Source: Bimuria novae-zelandiae CBS 107.79
Lineage: Eukaryota > Ascomycota > Dothideomycetes > Pleosporales > Didymosphaeriaceae
NCBI GenBank assembly: GCA_010015655.1
Contig: ML976670.1
Location: forward strand, 197,621-261,620
Reading direction: 5' to 3'
DNA: 64,000 nt
The position numbers and the translations under genes are program-made. The notes beneath the pieces are model-generated. The model saw only the letters and a program-made list of their open reading frames with translations. It was not told the DNA's origin and searched no databases. Of the stretch, positions 12,526 to 23,700 are shown piece by piece; within the stretch, counting starts at the first letter, position 1, and each line of letters starts with the position of its first letter.

Positions 12526-15500
12526 CCCGAAAAGAAAGGGTTCGGAGTAAGGATCCAGGACAGAATCGAAGAAGTCCACAAATTAGTCTACAGTCCAAAA
12601 TGCGAAAGAGTCCATGATGCGAGGGGAATGAGCTTGAGAGCGGGGACGTTGCCAGCTCGGGGGCAACAAGATATACCTTCAGAAGGCGCCGTGCCGCGCC
12701 TGCACCCACTTCTCTCATAAGATCTCCACTAATCAACCTCCCTTACCACGCATGGAGAATGCGGCGCTCGCAACCGTCAGCAACCACTCGTCCATGCAAT
12801 CTAGACAGGGTTCTAACCAGGCTTCTGCTAGCGGCGTGCATGTCGCAGCGGCAAAGTCACACTATATCCAACCAGAGGCTTCGCTATGCACAGCCATCGG
12901 GAACTCCAATACTACAAGGGGCTCGAGTTTGTTTCATGCGACCACAGTACGGCGATGGGATCCGTAAAGCTCCATGCTCGGGTGTCCTGCCAGAAATAAG
13001 AGGGAGTAGCGCTACCCTACGTGCTTAAACGAAGGCTCTCCTGCGAGAAAAGCACCCTACTTGCTAGGAGGGACGGGGGAAATTGTCATCGCAAAGCTTC
13101 TCTAGTGTTAACGGTTTATATATAACGCCTTCTTGAAGGAGAGGCACACTCAACACTAACCTAAAAACCCGCTTCTATCCAAGCGTACGCGTCAGCTCCT
13201 AGATGCGGTAATTAGGAGGAAGGTTCAGTGCCGCTGGGATTCCATAAGACGTTAAGCCAGGGACTATGCCGTTCTCAGCCATTAGAAACCCTGTTACGGC
13301 CCGCCGCGACAGAGGGAGCAGGCAGCCATAAAGCGGGGGAGAGACACATGGGCTTCAAGTCTGCCTCGTATGACAATGGCAAGCCTGAGTTAGTAAAGCG
13401 CTTTAGCAGCCAGCTAGTAGAGGCGGGAGCGGCACATGTTTAATGCGCTCAGTAAACCTGGTCGTAAACTGGCCATGTCTAATGCAGGAGTGTAGATGGA
13501 ACAGGATCGTGCCGAAATCGTAAAGCCTCGTACTAATAGCGCCTGAATAGACAGGCGACGGCTCAGCAATATCATCCAATTCTATACCCTCTAAGAGGTC
13601 ATGCAGCGGGGAATGACCAATAGCAAGCCTAATAGAATGCTTAGCTATAGTTCCCGGCCCTGCCTTCGCAAGCTACATTAGGCTTACCTCCCAGTCCTCG
13701 CCCTCTTCGTGCCGTTACCTGCCCGCCCTAATTTGCAACTTGGAGAATCGGCGGCAACGGTGGGACGCTGCAACTCTCCATCATAATCTAACGCAGGACT
13801 TAATAGTCCGTTGCCATATCTGGTTCGACGCTGTCGGATAAAGGCGCTTCTCCAGCGGGGAGTCAGGCCACGCGAGGTGTTGTCTGAACCAGTCAGCGGA
13901 TTTCAAGGGGAATCTTCGCGTGCGAAATGCGAGTCCTAAAGCTTTTATAAGTTCTCCCTCTGCTAGCAGTAATCCAGTGTTCGCAGCTAGTCGCATAGTC
14001 TCTTGCAAGGTCTAGAAGAGGAAGAAGCTCGAGGATTTGCGACTGTTTCGGATATACGCGGAAGGGAGGACGATAGGCTCGAACGGGCTAGGGACACACT
14101 ATAGGAAGCCATCGATAGCTAAGACAAATACCTTTCTCCCCCGACATAGATTGCGTGTCTTGGAATTATGAAAGGCGTATTGGGATTCGGTTACAATACA
14201 GTAGAACGATCAACAAGGAAATAGGATAAAGTTGACTATGGTCTGTGCGCGGCGCCTGGTCCCGTTAAAGCGCAAAGCCCCTGTCTAGCCATCCTCCAAT
14301 CATCAACGACAGCGGTTCGGCGGCATAGGCCCATTTTGGTCTCTTCTCTATTCTTAGGCGTCAATGCTTATAGTAGCATCAGGGCCTCAACAGGACCCGC
14401 TAACATCAGGTACAGGATCCCTAGGTCGGTATGCGGAGATATATATCGAGCGCGCACGGCGGTCAAGTGGTACTAAATGGACAAGTGACTGGATCCACTA
14501 ACAACGTTTAAGGGAGACATAGGTAGCGTTGTGCAATATATTTTCTGATCTACTTGCTTGTCTTTTTCCCCTCTGCAGTCGCGAGCTTAATTTAATATGT
14601 GACACCCCCTCAGCGGAGACACTAATCAATCAAATCAGGATTCGTTACATTCTCCATAGATCCATACAGGTAGAATGCGGTTCTCTGCAGCACCTTAATT
14701 CTATCCCAGGCTATCTGCTCCTCTTCATCTCCCATCCCCACGGTCGTATTAGAGTAGTCAATCTTGAATTCAGCGATATTGAAGCCTCGTGCCTGTGCAA
14801 GCTCCCCAAAACCGAGTGGCTTAATATGGTATCCCACTATTCTCAGTGCGCCATCGCCTATGGAACAGATTGGCTCTTAGCCCTAACAGGTATAGTTGCC
14901 GACTTCTTGCAGGCGACGGGAAGGGCGTTTGCGAGGTAGTATTACGGAATTACTTTGAAGATAATCGTCGCCGAAGGTCTTGTCTACCCGCAAGTGTATC
15001 GAGCTTACATAGCAAAACGGTGAGACAGGGAGAGGGCTTAGGGTCGTAGAGAGCATGTCGGCCCGTGCTGCACGCGGGCAGAGCATCTTGAGCAAGATTA
15101 AAAGCCACTAGAGTAACCTGCCACCAAAAGCTTTTGTAGCGTTGTCTCTGTCTGAGAGCTTGACAATCTCGGTACGTGATTAAGGCGCTTAGTAATAGCC
15201 CAACGGCAAAGCAAACGATGGAAAAAATAAGGAGGCTGTTAGTTATACTAAAGTAAACGACTTTCCCTATTTTTAATGCAACTGGAGAGGAGCTTATATT
15301 ATGGCCCCATTCGGGTGACTGCTTTAGACTTGGCTCTATACCGTGCTAGCGGAGCTGAGTCTATCCTAAGAGGCTAATCATGGAGGCGCTGCGTGAATGA
15401 GCTCGTGGCGATGCATCGGCGCTGTGACCTAAGATGCCTTACTCGTCCGGCTGCACACAAGCGGCATAAGATAGATAATCGATTCATCTTTATGCCTTGA

Positions 15501-15958
15501 CCGCGTCACCCAGCAGGACACCCTACCCTTATTGTCCGGAGGGGCCGATTGTGTGGGATGAGTCCATATCCCGATTCGCCGCAGCCCAGTGTTATAAGTA
15601 CCATGATACTAACTTATCTATCTCATACGCACGGTGAGTCCTTTGATACCGAGACGGATAGGAGTGGCTTCGATCGTGCATGCCTATGGCCTGTACCGCT
15701 AGGCTTGACGCTTTAAAAGGTGAGCTAATGGAGGAGACGCTGTCCGTTTAATTCGGCTGCCTGCAACCTCGTTACGCCGGCGGTGGCACCACACCTTCCT
15801 AATTAACTTGGGCTGTCAGGGAGGCACAGGGGGTATGTATGAAAAGGAAGCACGCCACAGAGACTGGGCGCTAAAAGATTAAGCCTACGAGCTCAATCCG
15901 CAGAAGGGTAAGGGGAGGATATAAAAGGAGCTTATACCTTGAGCGTGCTATCTAATTC
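12526..15958. other. Gene desert with unassigned long open frames
   Basis: A minus-strand frame from 14008 to about 13070 is unusually open (few stops) and partly protein-like, for instance GIELDDIAEPSPVYSGAIST, and 14622-14837 minus is similar. None has a family match or splice structure that I can defend. They may be further relics of the same kind as 10817-12525. Confidence 0.4.
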
Positions 15959-16030
15959 TCTTCGTCCACTTCGCCCACACTTCGTCCACTTCGCCCACAC
16001 TTCATCCACTTCGTCCATTTCGCCCACCAC
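15959..16030. repeat. Tandem repeat, 20-bp unit, about 3.5 copies
   Basis: The unit TTCGTCCACTTCGCCCACAC is repeated exactly twice, then with single changes (CTTCATCC, CCATTT). It is itself made of two related 10-mers. Confidence 0.9.
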
Positions 16031-16250
16031 TTTCATAGTCTTGAAGGATGAGCGATTCCGGATCCACCATCGAGGATCCTACTCTGTATGATAATATAGT
16101 GTGTAGGACGAATAACCTTCTAGAGAGCTGCTCACAGTTATAGACTACTCTACCTACTGTAGAGAATGGCGGCTCGAAGGGAGCCGTAGGCACGAAGGAA
16201 GAGGTATGTTATATTAGCCACTATCTGTTTAGCTCGATTACTAATAGAAC

Positions 16251-16671
16251 ATGAACGTTAAGTCCCCGATGGAGCAACATAGCCGTGCAGAGAGTAGCGA
16301 TGCGGGTACGGATAGAAGCTCTGCCGAAGACGAACCCCCGGAGATAGAGCAGCCATCTCTACAGGATTTGCAAGGTAAGTATCTTAAGAATACTCTAAGC
16401 GTGGCTTACTCTGTTAGAGGAAAGAATAAGCACGTTAGTTGCGTTGGCCGCAGATCTGCGACGTGAAATTGCTAGAAAGGATGTAAAAATTTGCGAACTT
16501 AAATAAGAACTAAGAAATTGTAACCGCTTGCTAGGGAAGATAAGCGCTTAGCTTAACGATATAGAGCGTAGATTCGCGGACACGGCAAGGATCCTGAAGA
16601 GAGAATCAGAGAAGGATAGCAAATGGGACGAGCAAGTAGTAAAGAAAAGAAAGATAGAGCTATCTGCTTAA
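16251..16671 (+). pseudogene. Two-exon coiled-coil protein relic with two RIP stops
   Basis: ATG 16251 opens an acidic N-terminus (SSAEDEPPEIEQPSLQDLQ), followed by a 43-nt intron at 16375-16417 (GTAAGT...GTTAG). Splicing puts EERISTLVALAADLRREIAR in frame, a clear coiled coil, running to TAA at 16669-16671 (125 residues). Two in-frame stops interrupt it: TAA after CELK and TAG after GKISA, both fitting Gln codons changed C to T. The tail is basic (KKRKIELSA). Function is unknown. It lies tail to tail with the MADS-like relic at 16909-17172 and both are damaged in the same way, so they may have belonged to one repeated unit. Confidence 0.6.
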
Positions 16672-16908
16672 TACTGTGCTGTTAAGTAGATTATACAAAC
16701 TTTATATTAAATTAACTGCTTGTCCTTTAGACTCCTTTATTAGTAAATCTATAATATAATCCACGTGCGTAACTTGCTCGTGCTAAGATACGCTGCATTT
16801 TATTAAACGTTCCCGTGAACCTTTGCTCGTCTTCGTTAAGCCCGACAGCAATAAGCTGGCGACTTTATTACTAGCGGGGGGTATAATTTATCCTTAATAA
16901 GTTAGGAG

Positions 16909-17172
16909 TTAACTTATAAGATCTGTAGAAGGGGAGGAGCTTACAAGAGTCTCTTGGCCTAGAGGCGACCAACGCTGGCCTGTCTTATCTATTAATACGA
17001 ATCTATTAAATCGGCCGTTGCGATATGCTAGGAAATACACGTAGGTGTTGTATTCTTAGCACAACTTAGCTAATTTCTCGTATAGTGTTTTAGAGAGCCT
17101 TAGGTAGTTGTTGTTTGCAGCCCGCCTCGCCTTAGAGTGCGATAGCACCTGCGATTGCTGCGGAGACGCCAT
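16909..17172 (-). pseudogene. MADS-box-like protein relic
   Basis: From ATG 17172 the frame reads SKARRAANNNYLRLSKTLYE, then KLAKLC, a TAA in place of Gln, and EYNTYVYFLAYRNGRF followed by a W-S-P-L segment. The order of basic helix, hydrophobic LAKLC turn and the strand VYFLAYRNGRF resembles a MADS/SRF domain (KxxxxLxKKAxELxxLCxxxVxxxxxxxNGR). The match is by eye and distant. At least one RIP-type stop (CAA to TAA) breaks it, and the 3' end at 16909 may itself be such a stop. If right, the intact ancestor was a small DNA-binding protein. Confidence 0.45.
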
Positions 17173-17430
17173 AACTGTAGGACTAGAAATTGGGACCAAC
17201 CAGTCCACAAATATGTAGACTATACTGTACTTGTTAGCCAACATCACAACTCTAGAATATTCTACTATGTCGTCACACAGTCATGTGACCTTGCAGATCC
17301 AGAATCTTCTGGATACTCCACTTCATGTATATAGCCACTCTGACTTCTATCAGATAGGAATCAACCCAGTTAGCCTCCTGCTGTGGTACGCACACAGTAC
17401 TGTAACCTGCGTGCGGCGTCTGGATTTTGA

Positions 17431-17516
17431 ATTAAGGTTCCTGTTTTGGGTCCTAATATCTGGTTCCCGTTTTCGGGTCCTGATTTTCTGGTTCCCGTTT
17501 TCGGCCCCTGTCGGTT
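17431..17516. repeat. Tandem repeat, about 28-bp unit, three copies
   Basis: Copies begin GGTTCCTGTTTTGGGTCCT, GGTTCCCGTTTTCGGGTCCT and GGTTCCCGTTTTCGGCCCCT. The middle copy holds the self-complementary CCCG/CGGG arms. Confidence 0.8.
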
Positions 17517-18305
17517 CCGAGGTTTTCTGATGTCCAGTTTCTGGCCTCTGCCTAGAATAAGACAGGTACCCTAAACCAGTTTTCCGATTTTCGGTCAACA
17601 TTAACCTCCCCCCCTGCGAAACGAAAGACCCCTGCATCCCGAAAGAAACGAGAGGTACCTCGACTTTGCAGTAACCCCAACCTGCCCATACGTTACAATT
17701 CTAATAGAAGAAGTGAGCGGCGTTATACTTAAATAGTGCTTTATCTATTTTGTAGATCGCATCTGAAAATTACATAGGGCTTGGTTGTCTTGTCGCTATA
17801 TTTGTACTCAGCGTGCTTTAATGCTGTACATTATTTCTACCGCCACAACGCCATCCTATCCTTTTGCTGGCTGGAGACTAGGAAACTGGTTTATAAAAGC
17901 CTAAAATATCTTATGTCCTAATTACTAGGCTTCTATAGCTGTGAGTGTCGCGCAGAGTACGTTTCCGCCACGGAGGTCGGTACATATGGTACGCTCGAGC
18001 TATCGAAGCGGGAACGCCATACGATTAGGTAACTCCGCTATTCAACCCAGCATTAATCAGCACGTTTTGTTACATATCGCCCAGCGCCTCGCTTGCCGCG
18101 GTCTAGCCTTCCCTGGGATGAAACACTGAGGCACTGTGTGCAGGAAAGAAGCACCAACTCGCAACGCAACTCGCCCTCGTTGTAGGCGAGTGAAATTATC
18201 AATCGTATATCTTCAGCGGGGAGAACATCTGCAGGGCATTCTCTAGAACTGACAGACGATAGCCTATCACTGCAACCTAGTTGAGTAGAATGGCGAAGGA
18301 CATGC
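17517..18305. other. Flank of the Pogo-type transposase gene, no gene
   Basis: No coding region is supported. A small hairpin with perfect 7-bp arms ACTCGCC/GGCGAGT lies at about 18167-18189. This would be the left part of the Pogo element if its end is here, but I could not establish terminal inverted repeats. Confidence 0.4.
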
Positions 18306-20012
18306 TTATTGCAATTCATTGATTGAATTTACACAACGCTTGAAATCAAGAACGGAGCAGTAATCCCCCAATCCCATCGCTTCGATCTCATCTTCGGCCA
18401 CTTCTGCCTCACTCTTCCGCGCCCTTTTCGCTGGCGCCTTTACAGGTGCAGAACTCTTGCGCTTCGCTCCGCGCTTTGCTCCGCGCTTCCCTTCCAGCGT
18501 CGCTACCTCCTTCGCATCGCGCTTCGCCTGCGCTTCTACGATGTCGTCGTAGCTCATCACCTTTGCCTCCCCGACCTTGGTAGCCCTTACCGACTTGCGG
18601 TAATTACTCTCGTTGTTCTGCTCGAACAGCAGCCGGTTTTCATCAAGGAGAAGTGCACGCTCAGCGAAGCACTTGTGGGCGGCGTTGGCCAGCTTCCGCA
18701 GACGGTGTTTGTTCGGGGCGTCAAGTAGCGGAGTGTCACGGTCAATCTGGCCATGCAGCGCAGTGAGAGCTTCTGATGTGACTGGCGTTTGGAGTACTTC
18801 GGCATCTGTCTCTGCACCTGTGCCATTGGGAACACGCAGCTCGGCCATTGGCTTCTGGATATCTCTAAGCACTCTGTGTGGACTGAACGGGTACAGACCT
18901 GTCTTGGACCAGCCGGACTTGATGTTTCGACTGGTAAAAGCCTGCTCGCGTGCACGACTGTAGAGAAGTGTGAAATGCTGCTTGCCCACCGTGTTAGCCC
19001 CGCCTCGGTACAGTTTCTCGACTTGTTCCCGGTATGCAGACTTCAGTGCGGCAAACACGCTTACGTCGCACGGCTGGAGCTTGTGCGAAGTGTGCGAAGG
19101 GATGCGGCAAAGAACGATGTTGTTCTTAAGACAGAATGTTAAGATTTCGACCGACTCATGGGTGCCGAAGCCATCGCAGATTAGTATGCGGGGTCGACCG
19201 TTCGCCCGCGCTCTGGTCTGCGGATCGAACACCAACCTGAGCCAGTCATAGCTGATCTTGGAATCTGTATAGCCCGTCTGCGAGCAAGCAAAATGCCATC
19301 CAGGGGTGGGATGCGTAGTCCAAGTGCTACGATGGGTTGCAGCTGGCCATATGATCAGTGGATGCAGTGACCTACCGTCTGCGGAGATGCACTCGATGGC
19401 CGTCACCATCGTCCGCTTGACGCCCGCGCCTCGATACGTGCGCAGGTCGTCTTTGCCTACGAGGACCTTGAGCGAGCCGAGCATGCTCAACATGACCCCG
19501 GTCTCGTCCATATTGTACACATTCTCCGGTAGCACATCTGCTCTATCTAGTTCTGGGCCGATGACGTCGAACCAATGCCGCACCTTGCTGTAGATGTTCT
19601 TATCATGCCGATTCCAGTCCAGCGCCTTGACACTCTTCGCCTTGAGTTCGGGGTGGCGCTTGCAGAAAGCCTGAGGCCAGTTGTGGCCGGGAGGACGGAT
19701 CGTCTCGTCTGCCGCAGGAGCTTGGAAGATGGAGGTCCGTCGACATGCGATAACATGGGCTAGCGAACGCAGATACTTGACTGGAACAGGAAATCCATTG
19801 TTAGCCATTCGCAGTGCATACTCAGCGAGGCCGTCTTCTTCAGACTCTGTAAGGTACTGCTGGCCTTTCGCCTTCTCCTCTATCGAAGGCCGTCCGTGAG
19901 CGCGGTGCCATATTGTGGTGTAAGGGATTTTCCTAGACCTTGATAAGGCTGCATAGGTTCTATTCTCTGCAGGATCGAGGCCTTCTGAGAGCGCAAGAGT
20001 CGCGCTGTCCAT
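18306..20012 (-). CDS. Pogo/Fot1-type transposase (Tc1/mariner superfamily), intact
   Basis: The protein is 568 residues if it starts at the ATG at 20012 (MDSATLALSEG), preferred because the 33 residues upstream in frame are Cys-rich and unlike the family. Order: N-terminal Psq-type helix-turn-helix (YAALSRSRKIPYTTIWHRA), a CENP-B-like second helix-turn-helix (residues about 55-130), then the DDE catalytic domain with NMDETGVM (D169), LICDGFGTHES (D280) and HKLQPCDVSVF (D316), a DD35D spacing typical of Pogo/Fot1. A basic tail (KRGAKRGAKRKS) looks like a nuclear localisation signal. It cuts and pastes its element at TA sites. There are no internal stops and no RIP damage, in contrast to the neighbouring desert, which suggests recent arrival. 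Terminal inverted repeats were not found with confidence. Confidence 0.92.
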   Translation of the reverse strand: MDSATLALSEGLDPAENRTYAALSRSRKIPYTTIWHRAHGRPSIEEKAKGQQYLTESEEDGLAEYALRMANNGFPVPVKYLRSLAHVIACRRTSIFQAPAADETIRPPGHNWPQAFCKRHPELKAKSVKALDWNRHDKNIYSKVRHWFDVIGPELDRADVLPENVYNMDETGVMLSMLGSLKVLVGKDDLRTYRGAGVKRTMVTAIECISADGRSLHPLIIWPAATHRSTWTTHPTPGWHFACSQTGYTDSKISYDWLRLVFDPQTRARANGRPRILICDGFGTHESVEILTFCLKNNIVLCRIPSHTSHKLQPCDVSVFAALKSAYREQVEKLYRGGANTVGKQHFTLLYSRAREQAFTSRNIKSGWSKTGLYPFSPHRVLRDIQKPMAELRVPNGTGAETDAEVLQTPVTSEALTALHGQIDRDTPLLDAPNKHRLRKLANAAHKCFAERALLLDENRLLFEQNNESNYRKSVRATKVGEAKVMSYDDIVEAQAKRDAKEVATLEGKRGAKRGAKRKSSAPVKAPAKRARKSEAEVAEDEIEAMGLGDYCSVLDFKRCVNSINELQ

Positions 20013-20795
20013 TTTACAACAGCGACAGTAGGGACGTGAGTGGAGGAGCGCTGAGCAGCACGAAGCAGCACAGAGCAGCACCAGTAGAGGCCGCGCCGCT
20101 TGCCCGCTCACGCTTATTTTTAGATCTCGGCAGCGCTTAACTCGCCTTCACAGCTCCAAACCGCGGACCCTGCGCTGCTTGGAGGATTGCGAAGATATTC
20201 TTCTGCAGGAGCCCTGACCGCTGTTCGATCGACCCCAGGGTCGCTCTAGTGATGCGACGGAGATGCACTGGCTCCAAAAACCTTATCGAGACGTCGTGCT
20301 TGGTGCGAGGAACAGCGCCCTACATACAATGGCCAGGCGACGACGTAGAGATCTACCCAGCTGCGAGGCTTTTGCATTGCTGTGGGAGCTCTAGGAACGT
20401 CCAACAACCAGCGGCTAGCTGTGGATAGACATACCTGTCTCGACCGTAGAATGGAAACATCTCAAGAACTACCCACCCCCAGGTAGCGACGATCAAAACC
20501 TGCCGCACTCACCCAGCACCGCATAACCTCCATGTCGCGAGGATGCGTCGTTTTGTACCTTCCGACATGGACTGCAGAAGGACTCTGGTCAACGGTCAAC
20601 CTGCTGCGTGATTGCACCTAATGGGTTTTATCGATAAGACGCGGCGCAGCACAACGCACATCGCATGCAGCTGGTCAGCCTTGCTGCAGTAACCCCTCAG
20701 CCTGGGCGCTTACAACCTCGGTGCCTATACCATGCCACACTCCTCTCCGGCAGCTCTTCATACGCATCGGCTTCGTCTGTCGATGTCGTCCGGGT
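20013..20795. other. Intergenic, no gene
   Basis: This G/C-rich spacer separates the divergent Pogo transposase and the NLR and should hold the NLR promoter. No TATA-like element or other site stands out. Confidence 0.45.
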
Positions 20796-23700
20796 ATGGA
20801 TCCGCTCAGCGTTACAGCCGGCATCATCGCAGTCCTCCAGCTCTCGACCACGGTCCTTGGATACTTGAACGACGTGGAAAATGCTTCGAAAGACCGCACG
20901 CAGTGTGCGCTTGAGATGCTGAACCTTTGCAGCTTGCTTTACAAGCTGCGCGATCATGTCGACGCAGGAGATCCTAGCCAGCCATGGTATGCTGCTGTCG
21001 GAGCACTCGCAGCCCCCAACGGGCCACTTTACCAATTCAAGCAAGCACTCGAAGCGTTGCAGGCTAAGATGACGGATGGAGGTAAACTGAAGAAAGTAGG
21101 CGAAGCGCTCATGTGGAAGTTCAAGAAGGAAGAGATCGCTAGTATATTGGATCGAATAGAGCGCTTAAAAACGCTGGTGGAGATCGCATTGCAGATGGAC
21201 CACTTGTAAGCCTTCGCAATACCACCGTAGAGTTATATCGCTTACACCAAGGAGTAAACTCTCCCAAGCCATCAAAGACGACACCAACTTCGTTCGGACG
21301 CACGTACCCGCTATACAGTCTGGAGTAGACAGGATCCAGCAAGACCAAGCCGATGCAAGGCACGGCAAGATGATGGAATGGATTTCGCCTACTGACTACC
21401 CCGCTCAGCAATCGGACATCATAAAGCGCAGACAGGAAGGAACAGGCCAGTGGTTTCTCAAAGCGCCCGAGTTTGCAAGGTGGCTCAGTGAGCCAAAGGG
21501 CACTCTTTTTTGCCCAGGAATTCCTGGCGCCGGCAAGACCATGGTGGCCGCGATCGCGATCGACCACTTGTTAAAGTCGGTGCAGAGCAGCACAGTCGGC
21601 GTTGCGTACGTGTACTGCAACTACAAAGCGCAGGAAGAGCAGGATGCCTCTAGCATGCTGGCAGCCGTCGTTAAGCAGCTGGTGCAGGCTCGACCATCGG
21701 CAGCGGAGCCTGTAGAGCGGTTGCATAAGCAGCATGCCGACCGAGGGACGAAGCCATCGCTCGAGGAGATCTTTGGCACTCTCCGAGAAGTAGTTGCAAA
21801 GCACCCCACTGTCTACGTTGTGATCGATGCTCTGGACGAGTGTCGAGACAGGGACGGCAGTCGTAGCCAGTTTCTGGCCAGACTTCGACGGTTGCAAGCG
21901 CTGCACGATATTCGCCTTATGGCCACCTCGCGTTTCATACCAGAGATCGAAGCTGAGTTTCGAGAAGCGGCGAGGCTCGAAGTCCGGGCCAGCAATGAAG
22001 ACGTGAGGCGATTCGTGGCCGGCCAGATGTATCGACTGCCTAAATGCATTCAGCGTGACCCTACGCTGCAGAGAATGGTAGAAGAGAAGATCTCAGAGAC
22101 AGTAGACGGCATGTAAGTTATTTGTCTAGTCTGCGACGTAATACAAACTTACCAGTTTTTAGGTTTCTTCTTGCTCGCTTACACATCGATTCTCTCTCAG
22201 ACAAGACAACGGCGAAGAAGGTCAAGATGACTCTATCCAACCTTTCGAGAGGCTTAGCCGCGCTTGATGACGCTTACGAAGACGCCTTACAGAGAATTAA
22301 GAGCCAGTTGGACGGCCACTACGCATTGGCCAAGAAAGTCCTGTCATGGATCACGTATGCGAAAAGGCCGCTTACTACAGCGGAGATCTGCCATGCTTTA
22401 GCAGTAGAGCCAGACGAAGCGGAGCTCGATCTAGAAAACCTGCCTGACATTGACGACCTGCTATCCGTGTGCGCTGGCCTTGTCGTTGTTGACCAGGAAA
22501 GCGCTGTCATCCGCCTCGTGCACTACACTACGCAAGAGTACTTCGAGCGCATTAGAAACACGTGGAACCCGAATGCTCCGCTACACATTACCTTAACATG
22601 CCTTACCTACCTATCATTTGACATATTTACGACGGGTAGCTGTTCCTCTGACGAAAAGTTTGAAGAGAGGCTCCAGAAGAGCAAATTCCTAGACTATGCA
22701 GCCAAGTATTGGGGAGAGCATGCAGTAACGGTTGAAGGCGATATATGTGAGGTAGTCTCGTTTCTTTCCGACATCAGGTTGGTTTCGAGCGCTACGCAGG
22801 TAATGCTAGCTTCGACGTACAGGTATAGGAATTATAGCCAGGAATATCCTAAGGATCGCACAGGATTACATCTTGCAGCGCAATTTGGGTTGTTAGCTAC
22901 ACTGAAGAATATGCTTTCGAGTCAAGGAGAAGATATAGTCATTGTGTTGGAAAAGAAGGATAGCGACGGCCAGACTGCGTTGTATCCCGCAGCAGAAAAC
23001 GGACAGTATAGCGCAGTGACGCTGCTGGTTGAGAATGGCGCCGACATCAACGTGCAGGGTGAACACTATGGCAACGCACTCCAGGCGGCTTCATCTGGAG
23101 GCCACGAGGCGATTGTGAAGCTGCTGCTCGNNNNNNNNNNNNNNNNNNNNNNNNNNNNNNNNNNNNNNNNNNNNNNNNNNNNNNNNNNNNNNNNNNNNNN
23201 NNNNNNNNNNNNNNNNNNNNNNNNNNNNNNNNNNNNNNNNNNNNNNNNNNNNNNNNNNNNNNNNNNNNNNNNNNNNNNNNNNNNNNNNNNNNNNNNNNNN
23301 NNNNNNNNNNNNNNNNNNNNNNNNNNNNNNNNNNNNNNNNNNNNNNNNNNNNNNNNNNNNNNNNNNNNNNNNNNNNNNNNNNNNNNNNNNNNNNNNNNNN
23401 NNNNNNNNNNNNNNNNNNNNNNNNNNNNNNNNNNNNNNNNNNNNNNNNNNNNNNNNNNNNNNNNNNNNNNNNNNNNNNNNNNNNNNNNNNNNNNNNNNNN
23501 NNNNNNNNNNNNNNNNNNNNNNNNNNNNNNNNNNNNNNNNNNNNNNNNNNNNNNNNNNNNNNNNNNNNNNNNNNNNNNNNNNNNNNNNNNNNNNNNNNNN
23601 NNNNNNNNNNNNNNNNNNNNNNNNNNNNNNNNNNNNNNNNNNNNNNNNNNNNNNNNNNNNNNNNNNNNNNNNNNNNNNNNNNNNNNNNNNNNNNNNNNNN

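Noticed and set aside
17900..20300. Terminal inverted repeats for the Pogo element (AGGCGAGT-like stretches near 18180 and 20135)
   Set aside because: Only about 8 bp match, without TA flanks in the right places; not enough to set element ends.
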